The notes beneath the pieces are model-generated. The model worked only from the letters and a program-made list of their open reading frames with translations. It was not told the DNA's origin and did not search any database. A stretch of DNA of 64,000 nt. Origin: Alicyclobacillus shizuokensis NBRC 103103 (GTDB taxonomy: Bacteria > Bacillota > Bacilli > Alicyclobacillales > Alicyclobacillaceae). A program made the translations under genes and the position numbers. Of the stretch, positions 1-7,847 are shown in pieces. Location of the stretch: NCBI RefSeq assembly GCF_001552255.1, contig NZ_BCQV01000014.1, positions 1 through 64,000 of the forward strand, read 5' to 3'. Within the stretch, counting starts at the first letter, position 1. Every line of letters begins with the position of its first letter.

Positions 1-51
1 AAACATTCTATGGACATCGAGAGGTGAAGACCGATGAGAGGGGGGAGTCTG

Positions 52-180
52 ATGTACGGGGTCTTTGGTGGATATACCCGTTGGGCCGTGGTATTCCTGA
101 TCATCTTCGTTCTTTTCTTCTTGTTGGTTCCTGGATACGGATGCGGCGGAGCAGAGACAACAACTACGACTGTGTGTTAG
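52..180 (+). CDS. YjcZ-like small membrane peptide, copy 1
   Basis: This 42-residue peptide has a short Gly/Tyr N-terminus (MYGVFGGY), one membrane segment at about residues 11-27, and a Thr/Cys tail. The build resembles the YjcZ-type small proteins of Bacilli, which are known from sporulating cells; the function is unknown. A purine run (GGGGGGAG) precedes the ATG at 52. An in-frame ATG at 34, behind GAGGTGA, is an alternative that would add six residues. The chosen start matches the start of the paralog at 7582-7710, which is also 42 residues long and shares the stretch GYTRWAVVFLIIFVLFFLL exactly. A terminator follows at 191-222, so the downstream Sm-like gene is probably only partly co-transcribed. 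Confidence 0.7.
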   Translation: MYGVFGGYTRWAVVFLIIFVLFFLLVPGYGCGGAETTTTTVC

Positions 181-190
181 CATGGGCGAG

Positions 191-222
191 AAAAAGGTGT
201 CCATTTAAGGACATCTTTTTCT
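191..222 (+). terminator. Intrinsic terminator after the YjcZ-like gene
   Basis: AAAAAGGTGTCC and GGACATCTTTTT form a 12-bp stem with one G-U pair around an ATTTAA loop, ending in a T run. It lies 11 bases after the stop codon of the 52-180 gene. Confidence 0.8.
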
Positions 223-310
223 CTTATGAGAAAATGATTCCTTATTGGACGCCGACATGATCCTTAAAATGGATGAAATGGCCCAATTGCAAAGGAGGAG
301 GAAAAGAAAA

Positions 311-613
311 GTGTATCATCCACTTTATCCTGTCGCGAGGCGTCTGGTCGGCCGACCAGTCAATGCCCACCATGTCAACGGCAGAATTTACAGTGGTTAT
401 CTCCATTCTGTGACAACGAGCGGGATTTATATGATTCCCTACAGTACGACTGGAATGAACATGACGGGTTCAAACTTAGGGATCAACCACGCCATTCAAA
501 CGTGTGATTCAAGCGAAAGGGATGAATTGGTTTACTCACCATTGGCGTATTTCGGATTCGGGGCTTTGACTGGGCTTACATTGGGAGCACTGGCAAGTCC
601 GTTATATTGGTGA
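311..613 (+). CDS. Small Sm-like beta-barrel protein, unknown function
   Basis: About 100 residues, starting with GTG at 311 directly behind a very strong ribosome site (AAAGGAGGAGG, ending at 301). Residues 10-45 read as an Sm-like strand pattern: LVG..V, then G....G, then VT...IYMIP. This kind of short barrel is used in small RNA- or protein-binding modules, but no catalytic residues are visible. The C-terminus holds a short hydrophobic glycine-rich stretch (FGFGALTGLTLGALA) that could be membrane-seeking. A protein with the same strand pattern is encoded at 7138-7494, again directly after a YjcZ-like gene. The Sm-like assignment is my inference from the pattern, and the function is not known. 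Confidence 0.7.
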   Translation: MYHPLYPVARRLVGRPVNAHHVNGRIYSGYLHSVTTSGIYMIPYSTTGMNMTGSNLGINHAIQTCDSSERDELVYSPLAYFGFGALTGLTLGALASPLYW

Positions 614-1103
614 CAGATTGGTTTCCCATGGGGGGCGACTCATGGCCGTGATGCCCGCCACGATGCTGCCGCGACTGCGAGGCGCGTGCACCGCACCGTT
701 TCGACGTCCGGATCATAAACGGCAGGGGCGATGGTTCCCGCATTCAGGCATTCACGATAAACGGCTCCGTGAAAACGCGGGAGAAACGCGCGAAACACCT
801 TGCCTGTCACAGTATGGAGCGGCATGTCTCGCGAGGTCCATGCCTTCACACGCTGCACCGCCGAGCGCAATCAACTCCCGTCCGAGCGACCAGCGCGGCA
901 CCCCGTCTTCATGGCGAATCAACACGCCGCCAGAAACGGCTCGTTGTCCGCGCTCCCGTTGTCGGGCGCGGACATGACCGCAGCCATCCGCGATGGGCGA
1001 CAGCAGATGGAAACCCCGGAGCCGGAGCCGCTTCCGCCTCCACCTTCCGCCCCGATGCAGGACCGTTCCAAATAGGTCACAAGTGCAAACACCGCCGCCC
1101 TGG
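614..1103 (-). pseudogene. Probable decayed coding region, identity not recognised
   Basis: No intact gene with a ribosome site covers this stretch. On the minus strand two frames carry protein-like segments that follow one another. One frame (about 1000-840) contains GGVLIRHEDGVPRWSLGREL. The neighbouring frame (about 870-640) contains VFRAFLPRFHGAVYRECL and NAGTIAPAVYDPDVE and ends in TGA at 640. The second frame has two TGA stops just upstream. This looks like a gene broken by at least one frameshift. I could not assign a family, and a sequencing error rather than true decay is possible. Confidence 0.35.
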
Positions 1104-1433
1104 CTATGCAATGGGGGTGCCGTTTTCAACTGTCGCATCTGGTGCAAGCAGCACCACGTCTCCTTTTTCGGGTATGGCGCCCAGCACCAAGACCTCCGAG
1201 ACAAAACCCGCGATGCGTTTGGGCGGGAAATTGACCACCGCGACCACCTGGCGCCCTTTCAGGTTGTCCGGCGCATACCGTTTCGTGATCTGAGCGCTGG
1301 AACGCTTGACGCCGAGCGGCCCGAAATCGATGATAAGTTTAATGGCAGGTACCCGCGCTTCCGGAAAGGCCTCTGCTTCGATAACAGTCCCTACCCGCAA
1401 ATCCAACTTCGTAAAATCTTCTATCGTAGCCAT
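1104..1433 (-). CDS. csaA: CsaA-like tRNA-binding-domain chaperone
   Basis: The protein has 109 residues and is almost entirely one tRNA-binding (EMAP/CsaA) OB fold: [17 protein letters not shown] near the N-terminus and [19 protein letters not shown] in the second half. The length matches Bacillus CsaA, a homodimeric protein with export-chaperone activity that also binds tRNA. The start is the ATG at 1433, preceded by GGGAGGCTG; the open frame runs further upstream but without a ribosome site. It stands alone between the decayed region 614-1103 and the sugar gene group. CsaA and the related C-terminal domain of MetG are similar, but the stand-alone length favours CsaA. Confidence 0.88.
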   Translation of the reverse strand: MATIEDFTKLDLRVGTVIEAEAFPEARVPAIKLIIDFGPLGVKRSSAQITKRYAPDNLKGRQVVAVVNFPPKRIAGFVSEVLVLGAIPEKGDVVLLAPDATVENGTPIA

Positions 1434-1542
1434 GGTTAACAGCCTCCCGTACACGTGTTGCTCGTCAGGTGAAACACGCTCGTACAGGGGCTTCGCCCCT
1501 TTCCCGAGCGTATCTTTGTGGATAGCAGAGGAAAGTAACAGC

Positions 1543-2391
1543 CTAGAGACGCGCCGCACTCACTGGAATGCCCAAGCGTTGCTCGACAAAGTCGCGGCAC
1601 ACGGTCAAGCTTTGGCGCGGTGTGCTGGTGGACTGGTCGATCTCGACTGTGAGCCAACCATCGTAGTCGATATCCTGCAAGCACTGGATGATGGGCGTGA
1701 AGTTCAATGTGCCCAGACCGAGCTCGCAGAAGATGGGCAACGCTTCGTTTCCGGACAAGATGGGAAACGCCTCGACATCCACTGCATCGGGCGTCACATC
1801 TTTGAGATGGACGTACGCGATGCGGTCGCGATAGCGCCGCAGGATAACCTCCGGATTCATACCGGCCTTAGCCAAGTGCGCTGTGTCTGGGCAAAAATGC
1901 ACATATTTTGGATCTGTGAGTTCCATGATGACATCCAGTTCCCGCTCATCCTGAATCTCCGTGCCCAAGTGGGGATGCACACACGCCTTGACACCCAGGT
2001 CCGCGCAGCGCTTCGCCGCTTCGTTGATGGTCTGCGCCGCTGTCTTCAGGTCTTCCAAGGGAGTACCGCCGGCTGCACGCGGGCCCTTGGGGCCAAACAC
2101 AATGCGGTCGCTCCCGTTTTTCGCGAGGAACTCGGCGACACGAGTGTTGTATTCGATGACATCCGACTGCTGGGCTTTGTCACTGAATCGGCCGCCGCCA
2201 TACAGGGCGGAGAGGACAAATCCGTACCGGTGCAGGAGTTCCTGAAACTCTTCCACTCGCTGCTCGTATTGAAGCGCCATGTGGGTAAACGTTTCACAGG
2301 CTCGAAACCCGAGCGAAGACGCCTCCTGTAAGCCGGTGATGAAGTCTTCCCCCCAGGTGATGAGATGACATGAAACCTTAGGGCTGGACAT
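1543..2391 (-). CDS. Sugar phosphate isomerase/epimerase family TIM-barrel protein
   Basis: This 282-residue protein belongs to the xylose-isomerase-like TIM-barrel (AP_endonuc_2) family. Metal-ligand segments typical of the family are visible: [33 protein letters not shown] and [10 protein letters not shown]. Members isomerise, epimerise or dehydrate sugars and inositols (for example IolE and IolI); the exact substrate cannot be read from sequence. The ATG at 2391 follows GGAGGG. It is the last gene of a three-gene group with two Gfo/Idh/MocA dehydrogenases, an arrangement typical of oxidation of a 3-keto or inositol-type sugar. A perfect stem-loop at 2415-2441 separates it from the gene before. 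Confidence 0.85.
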   Translation of the reverse strand: MSSPKVSCHLITWGEDFITGLQEASSLGFRACETFTHMALQYEQRVEEFQELLHRYGFVLSALYGGGRFSDKAQQSDVIEYNTRVAEFLAKNGSDRIVFGPKGPRAAGGTPLEDLKTAAQTINEAAKRCADLGVKACVHPHLGTEIQDERELDVIMELTDPKYVHFCPDTAHLAKAGMNPEVILRRYRDRIAYVHLKDVTPDAVDVEAFPILSGNEALPIFCELGLGTLNFTPIIQCLQDIDYDGWLTVEIDQSTSTPRQSLTVCRDFVEQRLGIPVSAARL

Positions 2392-2414
2392 GGCCGTTCC
2401 CTCCTATGCCTTAC

Positions 2415-2441
2415 GACGAGTCGGGCATTGCCCGACTCGTC
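2415..2441. terminator. Perfect 12-bp stem-loop between the sugar genes
   Basis: GACGAGTCGGGC and GCCCGACTCGTC are exact inverted repeats around a 3-base loop. No T run follows on either strand, so it may act as an mRNA processing or stability element as well as, or instead of, a terminator. Confidence 0.5.
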
Positions 2442-2461
2442 TCCGGTTGAATGCCCCGGGC

Positions 2462-3580
2462 CTACAGGACTCCCAAAACATCCTGGGCAATGAATGGTGC
2501 AGGACGTTCGCAAGTGCTTTGCAACTCGTAGTGCTTCCCCTCATCGGATGCGATGTGAAACCCGTGCATGGCTTCGAGCACATGGTAGCCGAGATCGCCA
2601 TGCGCGCGGTGCCGCTGTCCCATGTGCAAAGACGCAGCCATTTCCGCGACGCCCAGCCCGCGGCTGTTTTCGACGAAGTCAAACAGGACCGGGATGTCGC
2701 TCCACTGGTCAGCCCCGCGTCGGCGAATCCGCACCGGACCCGAGAAATGGTTCGGATCTGGCACGCTCATGGAGCCCTCGCTGCCATAAATCTCGATGCG
2801 CGGCACCTCACCGTACCACACATCGAAACTGGTCACCAAGGTGGCGATGGCACCACATTCAAAGTCGATGACCCCAGCAATGTGTGTGGGCGTAGAGACC
2901 GGTATCCTCTCCCCGCGCCGTGCGGGGCTGGTGACGATGCGCTCAGGAAAGGTGATTCTCGCGGACCCGGTGACCCGGCGCATGGGTCCCAGCAAGTGAA
3001 CCAACGCGGTCAGATAGTAGGGGCCCATGTCGAACATCGGGCCGCCCCCCGTTTGATAGTAAAAGGCGGGATCCGGATGCCAATGCTCATGCCCGTGGCT
3101 CAACATGAACGCCGTCGCCGCCACCGGCTCACCAATCCATCCCTCGTCGAGCAACTTGCGGCAAGTCTGCAGGCCGCCCCCGAGGAACGTGTCCGGCGCA
3201 CAACCTACGTGAAGGCCGCGCGTGTGAGCGGTTTCCAGCACTCGCCGAGCGGCCGCCAAATCCACCGCCAAGGGCTTCTCCACATACACGTGTTTCCCGT
3301 GCTCCAGGGCCGCCAGAGAGACCTCGGCGTGCGCTTTCGGCACCGTCAGATTGAGGACGCAATCAATTTCCTCCCGGGCCAACAGCTCCGGCACTGTGCA
3401 GGCGTGCGGAATGGAAAATTCTTGTGCTTTCTCTTGGGCGCGCGTCATGTCCAAGTCTGCAACCGCCACAACCTCAACCGTAGGCAGCGCCTGGAGGTTG
3501 GTTAGGTAGACGCGGCTGATGTTCCCACAACCCACCACGCCTACTTTCATCGGACGCAATCCCTGGGATACCTGTGGCAT
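2462..3580 (-). CDS. Gfo/Idh/MocA family sugar dehydrogenase (1)
   Basis: This NAD(P)-dependent oxidoreductase has about 372 residues. The Rossmann domain starts at [16 protein letters not shown], the conserved EKP of the family is in [13 protein letters not shown], and a C-terminal alpha/beta domain carries the substrate site. The family oxidises sugars or inositols. I chose the ATG at 3580, whose A is shared with the stop codon of the upstream dehydrogenase (TGATG) and which has AAAGGTGG in front; a GTG at 3601 has no ribosome site. The overlap implies translational coupling with 3580-4749. The two enzymes are related but clearly different, so they may act on successive or alternative substrates. 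Confidence 0.88.
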   Translation of the reverse strand: MPQVSQGLRPMKVGVVGCGNISRVYLTNLQALPTVEVVAVADLDMTRAQEKAQEFSIPHACTVPELLAREEIDCVLNLTVPKAHAEVSLAALEHGKHVYVEKPLAVDLAAARRVLETAHTRGLHVGCAPDTFLGGGLQTCRKLLDEGWIGEPVAATAFMLSHGHEHWHPDPAFYYQTGGGPMFDMGPYYLTALVHLLGPMRRVTGSARITFPERIVTSPARRGERIPVSTPTHIAGVIDFECGAIATLVTSFDVWYGEVPRIEIYGSEGSMSVPDPNHFSGPVRIRRRGADQWSDIPVLFDFVENSRGLGVAEMAASLHMGQRHRAHGDLGYHVLEAMHGFHIASDEGKHYELQSTCERPAPFIAQDVLGVL

Positions 3581-4749
3581 CAGTTGCCCACCTTTTCCCA
3601 CTGGCCACTCGCAACGGATCGTTCCACAGCTTCCAACACCTGCTGATTGCGCAGCCCATCCATAAAATCAGGTTTTACGCCTGTGCCGCGCGCCACGCTT
3701 TGCAAGGCTTCGTAGAACAGATTGAGGAATGTGTGCTCATAGCCAATGATGTGCCCAGCCGGCCAATAGGCGCCAGCGTACGGATGGACATCCTCCGTGC
3801 AGTTGATGGTGCGAAAGCCCTGCATCCCGGGTTCATCGTCCGTCAGGTACACCTGCAGGTTGTTCATGTTCTCCAAGTCCCAACGAATGGAGCCCTTTTC
3901 CCCATTGATTTCAAACCGGTTTCCGTTGCGGTTGCCGGCGGCAAACCGTGTCGCTTCAAAAACGCCGATGGCCCCGCTTTCGAAACGAGCCAGAAAAGCG
4001 GACGCATCGTCGACATCGACCTCTCCCAAGGCTCCCTGAGTGGTTTGGGCGTGCAGACCGCCCGTCATCTCGCCCAAGGGACGCTGCTTGATGAATGTCT
4101 CCATCATGCCCACAACCTCGCGGAATTCTCCGACCAAAAAGCGAGCCAAGTCGATGATGTGGGCCGCGATGTCCCCGTGCGCGCCGGATCCGGTCACTTC
4201 CTTGCGCAAGCGCCAGACGAGGGGAAACTGCGGGTCCATAATCCAATCCTGCAAGTAGGTGGCGCGGATATGATATATCCGGCCGAGGCGCCCTTCGTCA
4301 ATCAGCTTCTTCGCAAATTGAACGGCCGGGGCAAATCGATAGTTGTGGCAAATGACGTTGACCACGCCGGTTTCTTGGACCGCCTGCAGCATACGCTCTG
4401 CCTCGGCGACACTCATGCCGAGAGGCTTTTCACATATCACGTGTTTGCCGGCTCGGGCGGCCGCGATGGCCATTTCCGCGTGCGTGTTGTTGGGCGTGAC
4501 AATGTCGATGACATCAATGTCGTCACGCTCTATCAGACGGCGCCAATCGGTTTCATAGGATTGCCAGCCCATCTGCTGTGCTGCTGCCTTGACCGCAACC
4601 TCGTCGCGACCCGCGATGGCCTGCATCACGGGTAAAGCCTCCATATTGAAGAAAAACGGAAGATCCCGATACGCGTGACTGTGGGCCTTGCCCATAAATT
4701 TATAACCAATCATGCCAATACGAATCTGTCGTTTTGCCGTGCTGTGCAC
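3580..4749 (-). CDS. Gfo/Idh/MocA family sugar dehydrogenase (2)
   Basis: This oxidoreductase of about 389 residues has a Rossmann start [20 protein letters not shown], the family EKP in [13 protein letters not shown], and the catalytic-region segment [19 protein letters not shown]. The first strand has GYKFMG where GxGxxG is usual, a variant seen in some MocA-like members. The GTG at 4749 with AAAGGA upstream is the likely start; the frame stays open to 4815. It heads a group with the second dehydrogenase and the sugar isomerase, all on the minus strand. No sugar transporter is next to the group. A 16-bp palindrome lies upstream at 4865-4880. Confidence 0.87.
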   Translation of the reverse strand: MHSTAKRQIRIGMIGYKFMGKAHSHAYRDLPFFFNMEALPVMQAIAGRDEVAVKAAAQQMGWQSYETDWRRLIERDDIDVIDIVTPNNTHAEMAIAAARAGKHVICEKPLGMSVAEAERMLQAVQETGVVNVICHNYRFAPAVQFAKKLIDEGRLGRIYHIRATYLQDWIMDPQFPLVWRLRKEVTGSGAHGDIAAHIIDLARFLVGEFREVVGMMETFIKQRPLGEMTGGLHAQTTQGALGEVDVDDASAFLARFESGAIGVFEATRFAAGNRNGNRFEINGEKGSIRWDLENMNNLQVYLTDDEPGMQGFRTINCTEDVHPYAGAYWPAGHIIGYEHTFLNLFYEALQSVARGTGVKPDFMDGLRNQQVLEAVERSVASGQWEKVGN

Positions 4750-4864
4750 AGAACACCCCGTCCTTTCAGGAAAGAAAATCGCCACCTTCTTTCTTATTGG
4801 CAATCGACCGCGCAAATTCCTGCAAGCGCATTCGAGTTTTGAGGCCAGGTAAAGCCGGTCGTCA

Positions 4865-4880
4865 CTTCAGTCGACTGAAG
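4865..4880. promoter_or_regulatory. Perfect 16-bp palindrome, candidate operator
   Basis: CTTCAGTCGACTGAAG is an exact inverted repeat in the intergenic region between the leftward sugar group and the rightward ygjP-like gene. Its position suits a repressor site for the sugar genes. I could not identify clear -35/-10 boxes beside it. Confidence 0.4.
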
Positions 4881-4991
4881 CCCATCACGCACCTCCAGAA
4901 CGGGGATGGGAACTGGGGAGTGTCGTGACAACTTGCCATGTTTCCTTGGGGGCGTGTAACCTGAAGACAGCCCTCAGGAAGGAGACACAGA

Positions 4992-5738
4992 ATGCCAGAA
5001 TTTCAGTTTAACGACCGCATCGTCCCGTATGTCATTGAGCACCGGGCACGCAAGACAAGAATAACTCTGCATGTGGATGGTGAGCGCGGGGTGTACGTCC
5101 GTGCTCCGTTGACCGTTCCGGACGCTCAAATTGAATCGATTGTGGCCGACAAGGCGGAGTGGATTGTCCGGAAAATGGACGAGATTGAAGACAAGCTCAA
5201 GTCCGTGGAGCCACACCGTTTCGAACCGGGAGAGACGTTCTGGTTTCTGGGCAAAAGCTATCCTTTACACATCCTTCACAATCGCGACGAGGAGCCACCG
5301 CAGCTTCACTGGAACGCCCAAGGCTTCTTCTTGCATACGCCTGTTCCCGGTCGCACAGGGATCCATGATCCAGACCCGGCGACGGATACTGCCGCGTTGC
5401 GGCGCCTGTTTCGCGACTGGTACATGCAAGCGGGCAGGCCTGTGATTGAAGAGCGTGTGCAAGCCTTCGCCCCTCTCTATGGATGGCCTAGACGAATCAT
5501 CTTGAAGGAGCAAAAATCCCGTTGGGGCAGTTGTTCTGTGGATGGAACCATTCGCTTGAATTGGCATATCTTGATGGCGCCGATGGCCATCCTAGACTAC
5601 CTTATCGTGCACGAACTGGCACACCTTCGACACCGCAATCACTCGCAGCCATTTTGGGACGCTGTCGCGCGCACCATCCCCGATTACCCGAGGCGGCGCA
5701 AATGGTTGAAAGACAACGGTCATAGATGCAGCCTGTAA
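4992..5738 (+). CDS. YgjP/SprT-like zinc metallohydrolase (DUF45)
   Basis: This 248-residue protein of the YgjP-like metallopeptidase family carries the zinc motif VHELAHLRHRNHSQPFW near residue 215 (HExxH plus the third histidine) and the family signature KSRWGSCS before it. The family is widespread, and the natural substrate is not established; some members occur with type I restriction systems, but none is present here. AAGGAG lies 7 bases before the ATG. It is a single plus-strand gene whose end is 9 bases from the end of the convergent EamA gene, so the two messages may overlap. Confidence 0.88.
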   Translation: MPEFQFNDRIVPYVIEHRARKTRITLHVDGERGVYVRAPLTVPDAQIESIVADKAEWIVRKMDEIEDKLKSVEPHRFEPGETFWFLGKSYPLHILHNRDEEPPQLHWNAQGFFLHTPVPGRTGIHDPDPATDTAALRRLFRDWYMQAGRPVIEERVQAFAPLYGWPRRIILKEQKSRWGSCSVDGTIRLNWHILMAPMAILDYLIVHELAHLRHRNHSQPFWDAVARTIPDYPRRRKWLKDNGHRCSL

Positions 5739-5747
5739 CCACTTGCA

Positions 5748-6644
5748 TCAGCCTCCGCGGACGACCATCCAAACTCCCAGTACGGTCAGAGGGGTATACA
5801 CAAACGTCAGCCACGTTCTGTCTTCCAAGCTGCCAAACCACAGCGACGACAAGATGGCGAGGACGACAGGCTGAATACCGACAATCGTGGCCACCACGCT
5901 CACCGGCGCAAAATCCACGGCTGTGTAAAAGGTGAGGACTGCGGCGGCCGAGGTGATGGACGACACCAAGGTGTAGGGACTGCGTACAGATACATAAAAG
6001 CGCGTATACGCCCGAAGCCTTCCTTTCGCCGCCAAGTAGGTCATATAGGCCACCGCCGCCACGGTCATGTCGACGGCGGCGGCCCACAGAGCATCTCCCG
6101 CATGCATACCGAGCTTGCGCCAGGTGTGACCCACCCCTTCAAATACAGCGGCAGCCAATCCGAGGACGACACCCTCCAGCACACGGGTCCGGAAGACCGC
6201 CCGGGTGTCCCGCTGGCTCCGCTCCACGAGCAGCAATCCGACGCCGGACAACATCATGAAGATGCCCAACCACTCGTCAATCTTGAGCGGCTCGCGCAAG
6301 AAGACCACCGCGGTCATGATGGTGACGATGGGAGAGAGCGATTTAACCACCACACTACGCGTGGCCCCTAAGCGCACCATCGACGCAAACAGAGCCGTCC
6401 GACCCAAAAATGTTCCGCACAACCCAGACAGAGCTATGAAACCGATTTGCGGCCAAAGCCATGCCCAAGCGGAAGGCTCCAGCGAGAGACGGACACCGGA
6501 GGCCACGAGCAACAGAGCAGAGGAAAGACAGAGAACGGGCAAGACTCCGTTATCACAGGTCTCGCCGCGGCGCTGAGCAACATGCAGCAACAGGTAAGAC
6601 AGGGAATACAACACGCTCGACAGAAAAGCTGACCATTGGCCCAC
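5748..6644 (-). CDS. EamA/DMT-family membrane transporter
   Basis: This 298-residue protein with about ten hydrophobic helices is arranged as two EamA repeats. The typical helix ends are present in each half: GTFLGRTALFASMVRLGATRS with a following REPL, and YTAVDFAPVSVVATIVGIQP. These proteins export or import small metabolites such as amino acids or purines; the substrate is unknown. The GTG at 6644 is preceded by GAGGGGAGGGGGC, whereas the frame to its left start at 6734 has no ribosome site. The 29-residue peptide gene lies upstream on the same strand, behind the promoter at 6991-7019. Confidence 0.85.
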   Translation of the reverse strand: MGQWSAFLSSVLYSLSYLLLHVAQRRGETCDNGVLPVLCLSSALLLVASGVRLSLEPSAWAWLWPQIGFIALSGLCGTFLGRTALFASMVRLGATRSVVVKSLSPIVTIMTAVVFLREPLKIDEWLGIFMMLSGVGLLLVERSQRDTRAVFRTRVLEGVVLGLAAAVFEGVGHTWRKLGMHAGDALWAAAVDMTVAAVAYMTYLAAKGRLRAYTRFYVSVRSPYTLVSSITSAAAVLTFYTAVDFAPVSVVATIVGIQPVVLAILSSLWFGSLEDRTWLTFVYTPLTVLGVWMVVRGG

Positions 6645-6797
6645 TACAGTGCCCCCTCCCCTCCTCGCAACCACCCAGTGTCCTGGGACAACTACGAACA
6701 ACCGTATGGGAGGCAGCACAAAAATATGACTCATACGCCGCAGGCATCGGCTTGGAGCCGGTCTCGCTCCGTACCGAAGAGGAGCCCGGAGATGCCC

Positions 6798-6887
6798 TCA
6801 TCGGCGGCCGACATTCATCCAAACTCCCCAGAGCACAAACACCACTAGCAGAACCACTGTGGGCAGCCAAACGTAGATCGGGGCCAC
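6798..6887 (-). CDS. 29-residue single-pass membrane peptide
   Basis: A GTG start at 6887 with GAGGAGG nine bases upstream opens a frame for 29 residues: MAPIY, then a hydrophobic helix (VWLPTVVLLVVFVLWGVWM), then NVGRR. The pattern of a helix followed by a positive tail suggests a bitopic membrane peptide. A good SigA-type promoter lies about 100 bases upstream. Such peptides often regulate a membrane partner; the EamA transporter 150 bases downstream on the same strand is the obvious candidate, but that is inference only. Confidence 0.6.
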   Translation of the reverse strand: MAPIYVWLPTVVLLVVFVLWGVWMNVGRR

Positions 6888-6990
6888 GGTATGTATCCTC
6901 CTCAATCGGGATTGAACGCCGTGAAATAAAGGGCTCAAACAGAGACGGACAGAGCAGACACAATTCCTTGAAAGTTCTATCTTCAAGTCT

Positions 6991-7019
6991 ATAGTAACGT
7001 GCTCTCCCTAGGAACTCAA
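6991..7019 (-). promoter_or_regulatory. SigA-type promoter
   Basis: On the minus strand TTGAGT (7019-7014) and TACTAT (6996-6991) are 17 bases apart. Transcription would start near 6984 and run through the 29-residue peptide gene toward the EamA gene, with a leader of about 97 bases. Confidence 0.65.
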
Positions 7020-7035
7020 TCCCGTCGCGTGAAAA

Positions 7036-7070
7036 GCGCATAAAGCGCCCCCCTCGATGGAGGCGCTGTC
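7036..7070 (-). terminator. Probable terminator of the Trp-rich Sm-like gene
   Basis: On the minus strand AGCGCCTCC and GGGGGCGCT pair around ATCGA, with one wobble pair, followed by the T-containing stretch TTATGCGCTTTTC. Confidence 0.5.
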
Positions 7071-7137
7071 CTTGTTCCCCAATGCCCGATTGGTGGCATG
7101 GCGATGGTTCGCATGGATGGAAGGAAGGGGACGTTCA

Positions 7138-7494
7138 CTACCAGAGGAAGGCCAGCCACCATATCCAGGCAAACGCTAACCACCACAGCCACCAGCCGGC
7201 CCACCAACCAGCCCAACCAGGGTAACCCCAGCGAGCACCGTATGTGTAGGGGCGCCGGTAACCCCACTGGGCAAGTGCGATATCCAGCTTCTGCTCATCG
7301 GTTGCACGGGCATCTGCCTGTGCGGCCTTCTGAATTGACGCGGTGGCATAACTAGCCGGGGCATATTGCTTCGGCACACGCATGAGGACAGCATGAGGTG
7401 TAACCCGCTCCACAATGCCTCTGTGATAGCCCCAAGGCGTTCGGAACTCAACCCATCCGCCCACATACTTTTGAACCTGACACCGGGTGCACAC
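7138..7494 (-). CDS. Sm-like protein with a tryptophan-rich hydrophobic tail
   Basis: This 118-residue protein starts with GTG behind AGGAGGTGA. Residues 9-45 repeat the Sm-like pattern of the 311-613 protein (YVG..V, G...G, VTPHAVLMRVP). A charged linker (about 50-80) follows, then an extraordinary tail in which 12 of the last 31 residues are tryptophan (GWAGWWAGWWLWWLAFAW and on). The tail could insert into or lie on a membrane. An N-terminal CTRC could bind metal or form a disulfide. It follows a YjcZ-like gene, as in the copy at 52-613. I do not know a named family for the whole protein. Confidence 0.72.
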   Translation of the reverse strand: MCTRCQVQKYVGGWVEFRTPWGYHRGIVERVTPHAVLMRVPKQYAPASYATASIQKAAQADARATDEQKLDIALAQWGYRRPYTYGARWGYPGWAGWWAGWWLWWLAFAWIWWLAFLW

Positions 7495-7563
7495 AAGTAT
7501 TCACCTCCTGGTATGGCGAGGTTGTCACCGATTGCCCGCGGCGTGATGTGGCTGTCGCGGCCG

Positions 7564-7606
7564 CTGCACGACAGCAACTCGTCAGCACACAGGAGTTGTC
7601 GTGCAG
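7564..7606 (-). repeat. Stem-loop spanning the end of the YjcZ-like gene
   Basis: CTGCACGACAACTC and GAGTTGCTGTCGTGCAG on the minus strand pair over 14 bp with a 3-base bulge and a loop that contains the TGA stop. No T run follows, so it may protect or process the message rather than end it. Confidence 0.5.
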
Positions 7607-7710
7607 GTGCGGACGAAACCGCTGGGGATCAGCAAGAAGAACAGAACAAAGATGATCAGAAATACGACGGCCCAGCGAGTGTAGCCGCCAAACACCCCAC
7701 CATCATACAT
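7582..7710 (-). CDS. YjcZ-like small membrane peptide, copy 2
   Basis: This 42-residue paralog of the 52-180 peptide begins MYDGGVFGGY, has one membrane helix at about residues 13-29 and ends in a Thr/Pro/Cys tail (RTCTTTPVC). The start ATG at 7710 follows AAGGGAGG. The family link to YjcZ-type sporulation peptides rests on size, composition and the single helix. The Sm-like Trp-rich gene follows 87 bases downstream, giving the same two-gene order as the copy at the left edge of the window. Confidence 0.7.
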   Translation of the reverse strand: MYDGGVFGGYTRWAVVFLIIFVLFFLLIPSGFVRTCTTTPVC

Positions 7711-7847
7711 GTCGCTTTTCCTCCCTTTGTTGGTCAAATGCGCGTTTATAACACCCGAAAGTCCCATCGGCGTACAATCGCATCCCCCCTCATGAATGGC
7801 ATGCTTCACGGTATGTCTTCCCTGTCCCGCGGGACCGTGCGATTGAC

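Noticed and set aside
4865-4880. The palindrome as a cre site for CcpA
   Set aside because: It lacks the central CG flanked by the A/T and TG...CA pattern of cre boxes.
6620-6700. GAG-rich leader in front of the EamA gene as a TRAP target, since TRAP controls an EamA-type gene in Bacillus subtilis
   Set aside because: Only two or three GAG/TAG triplets are present and they lack the regular 2-3 base spacing needed for TRAP.
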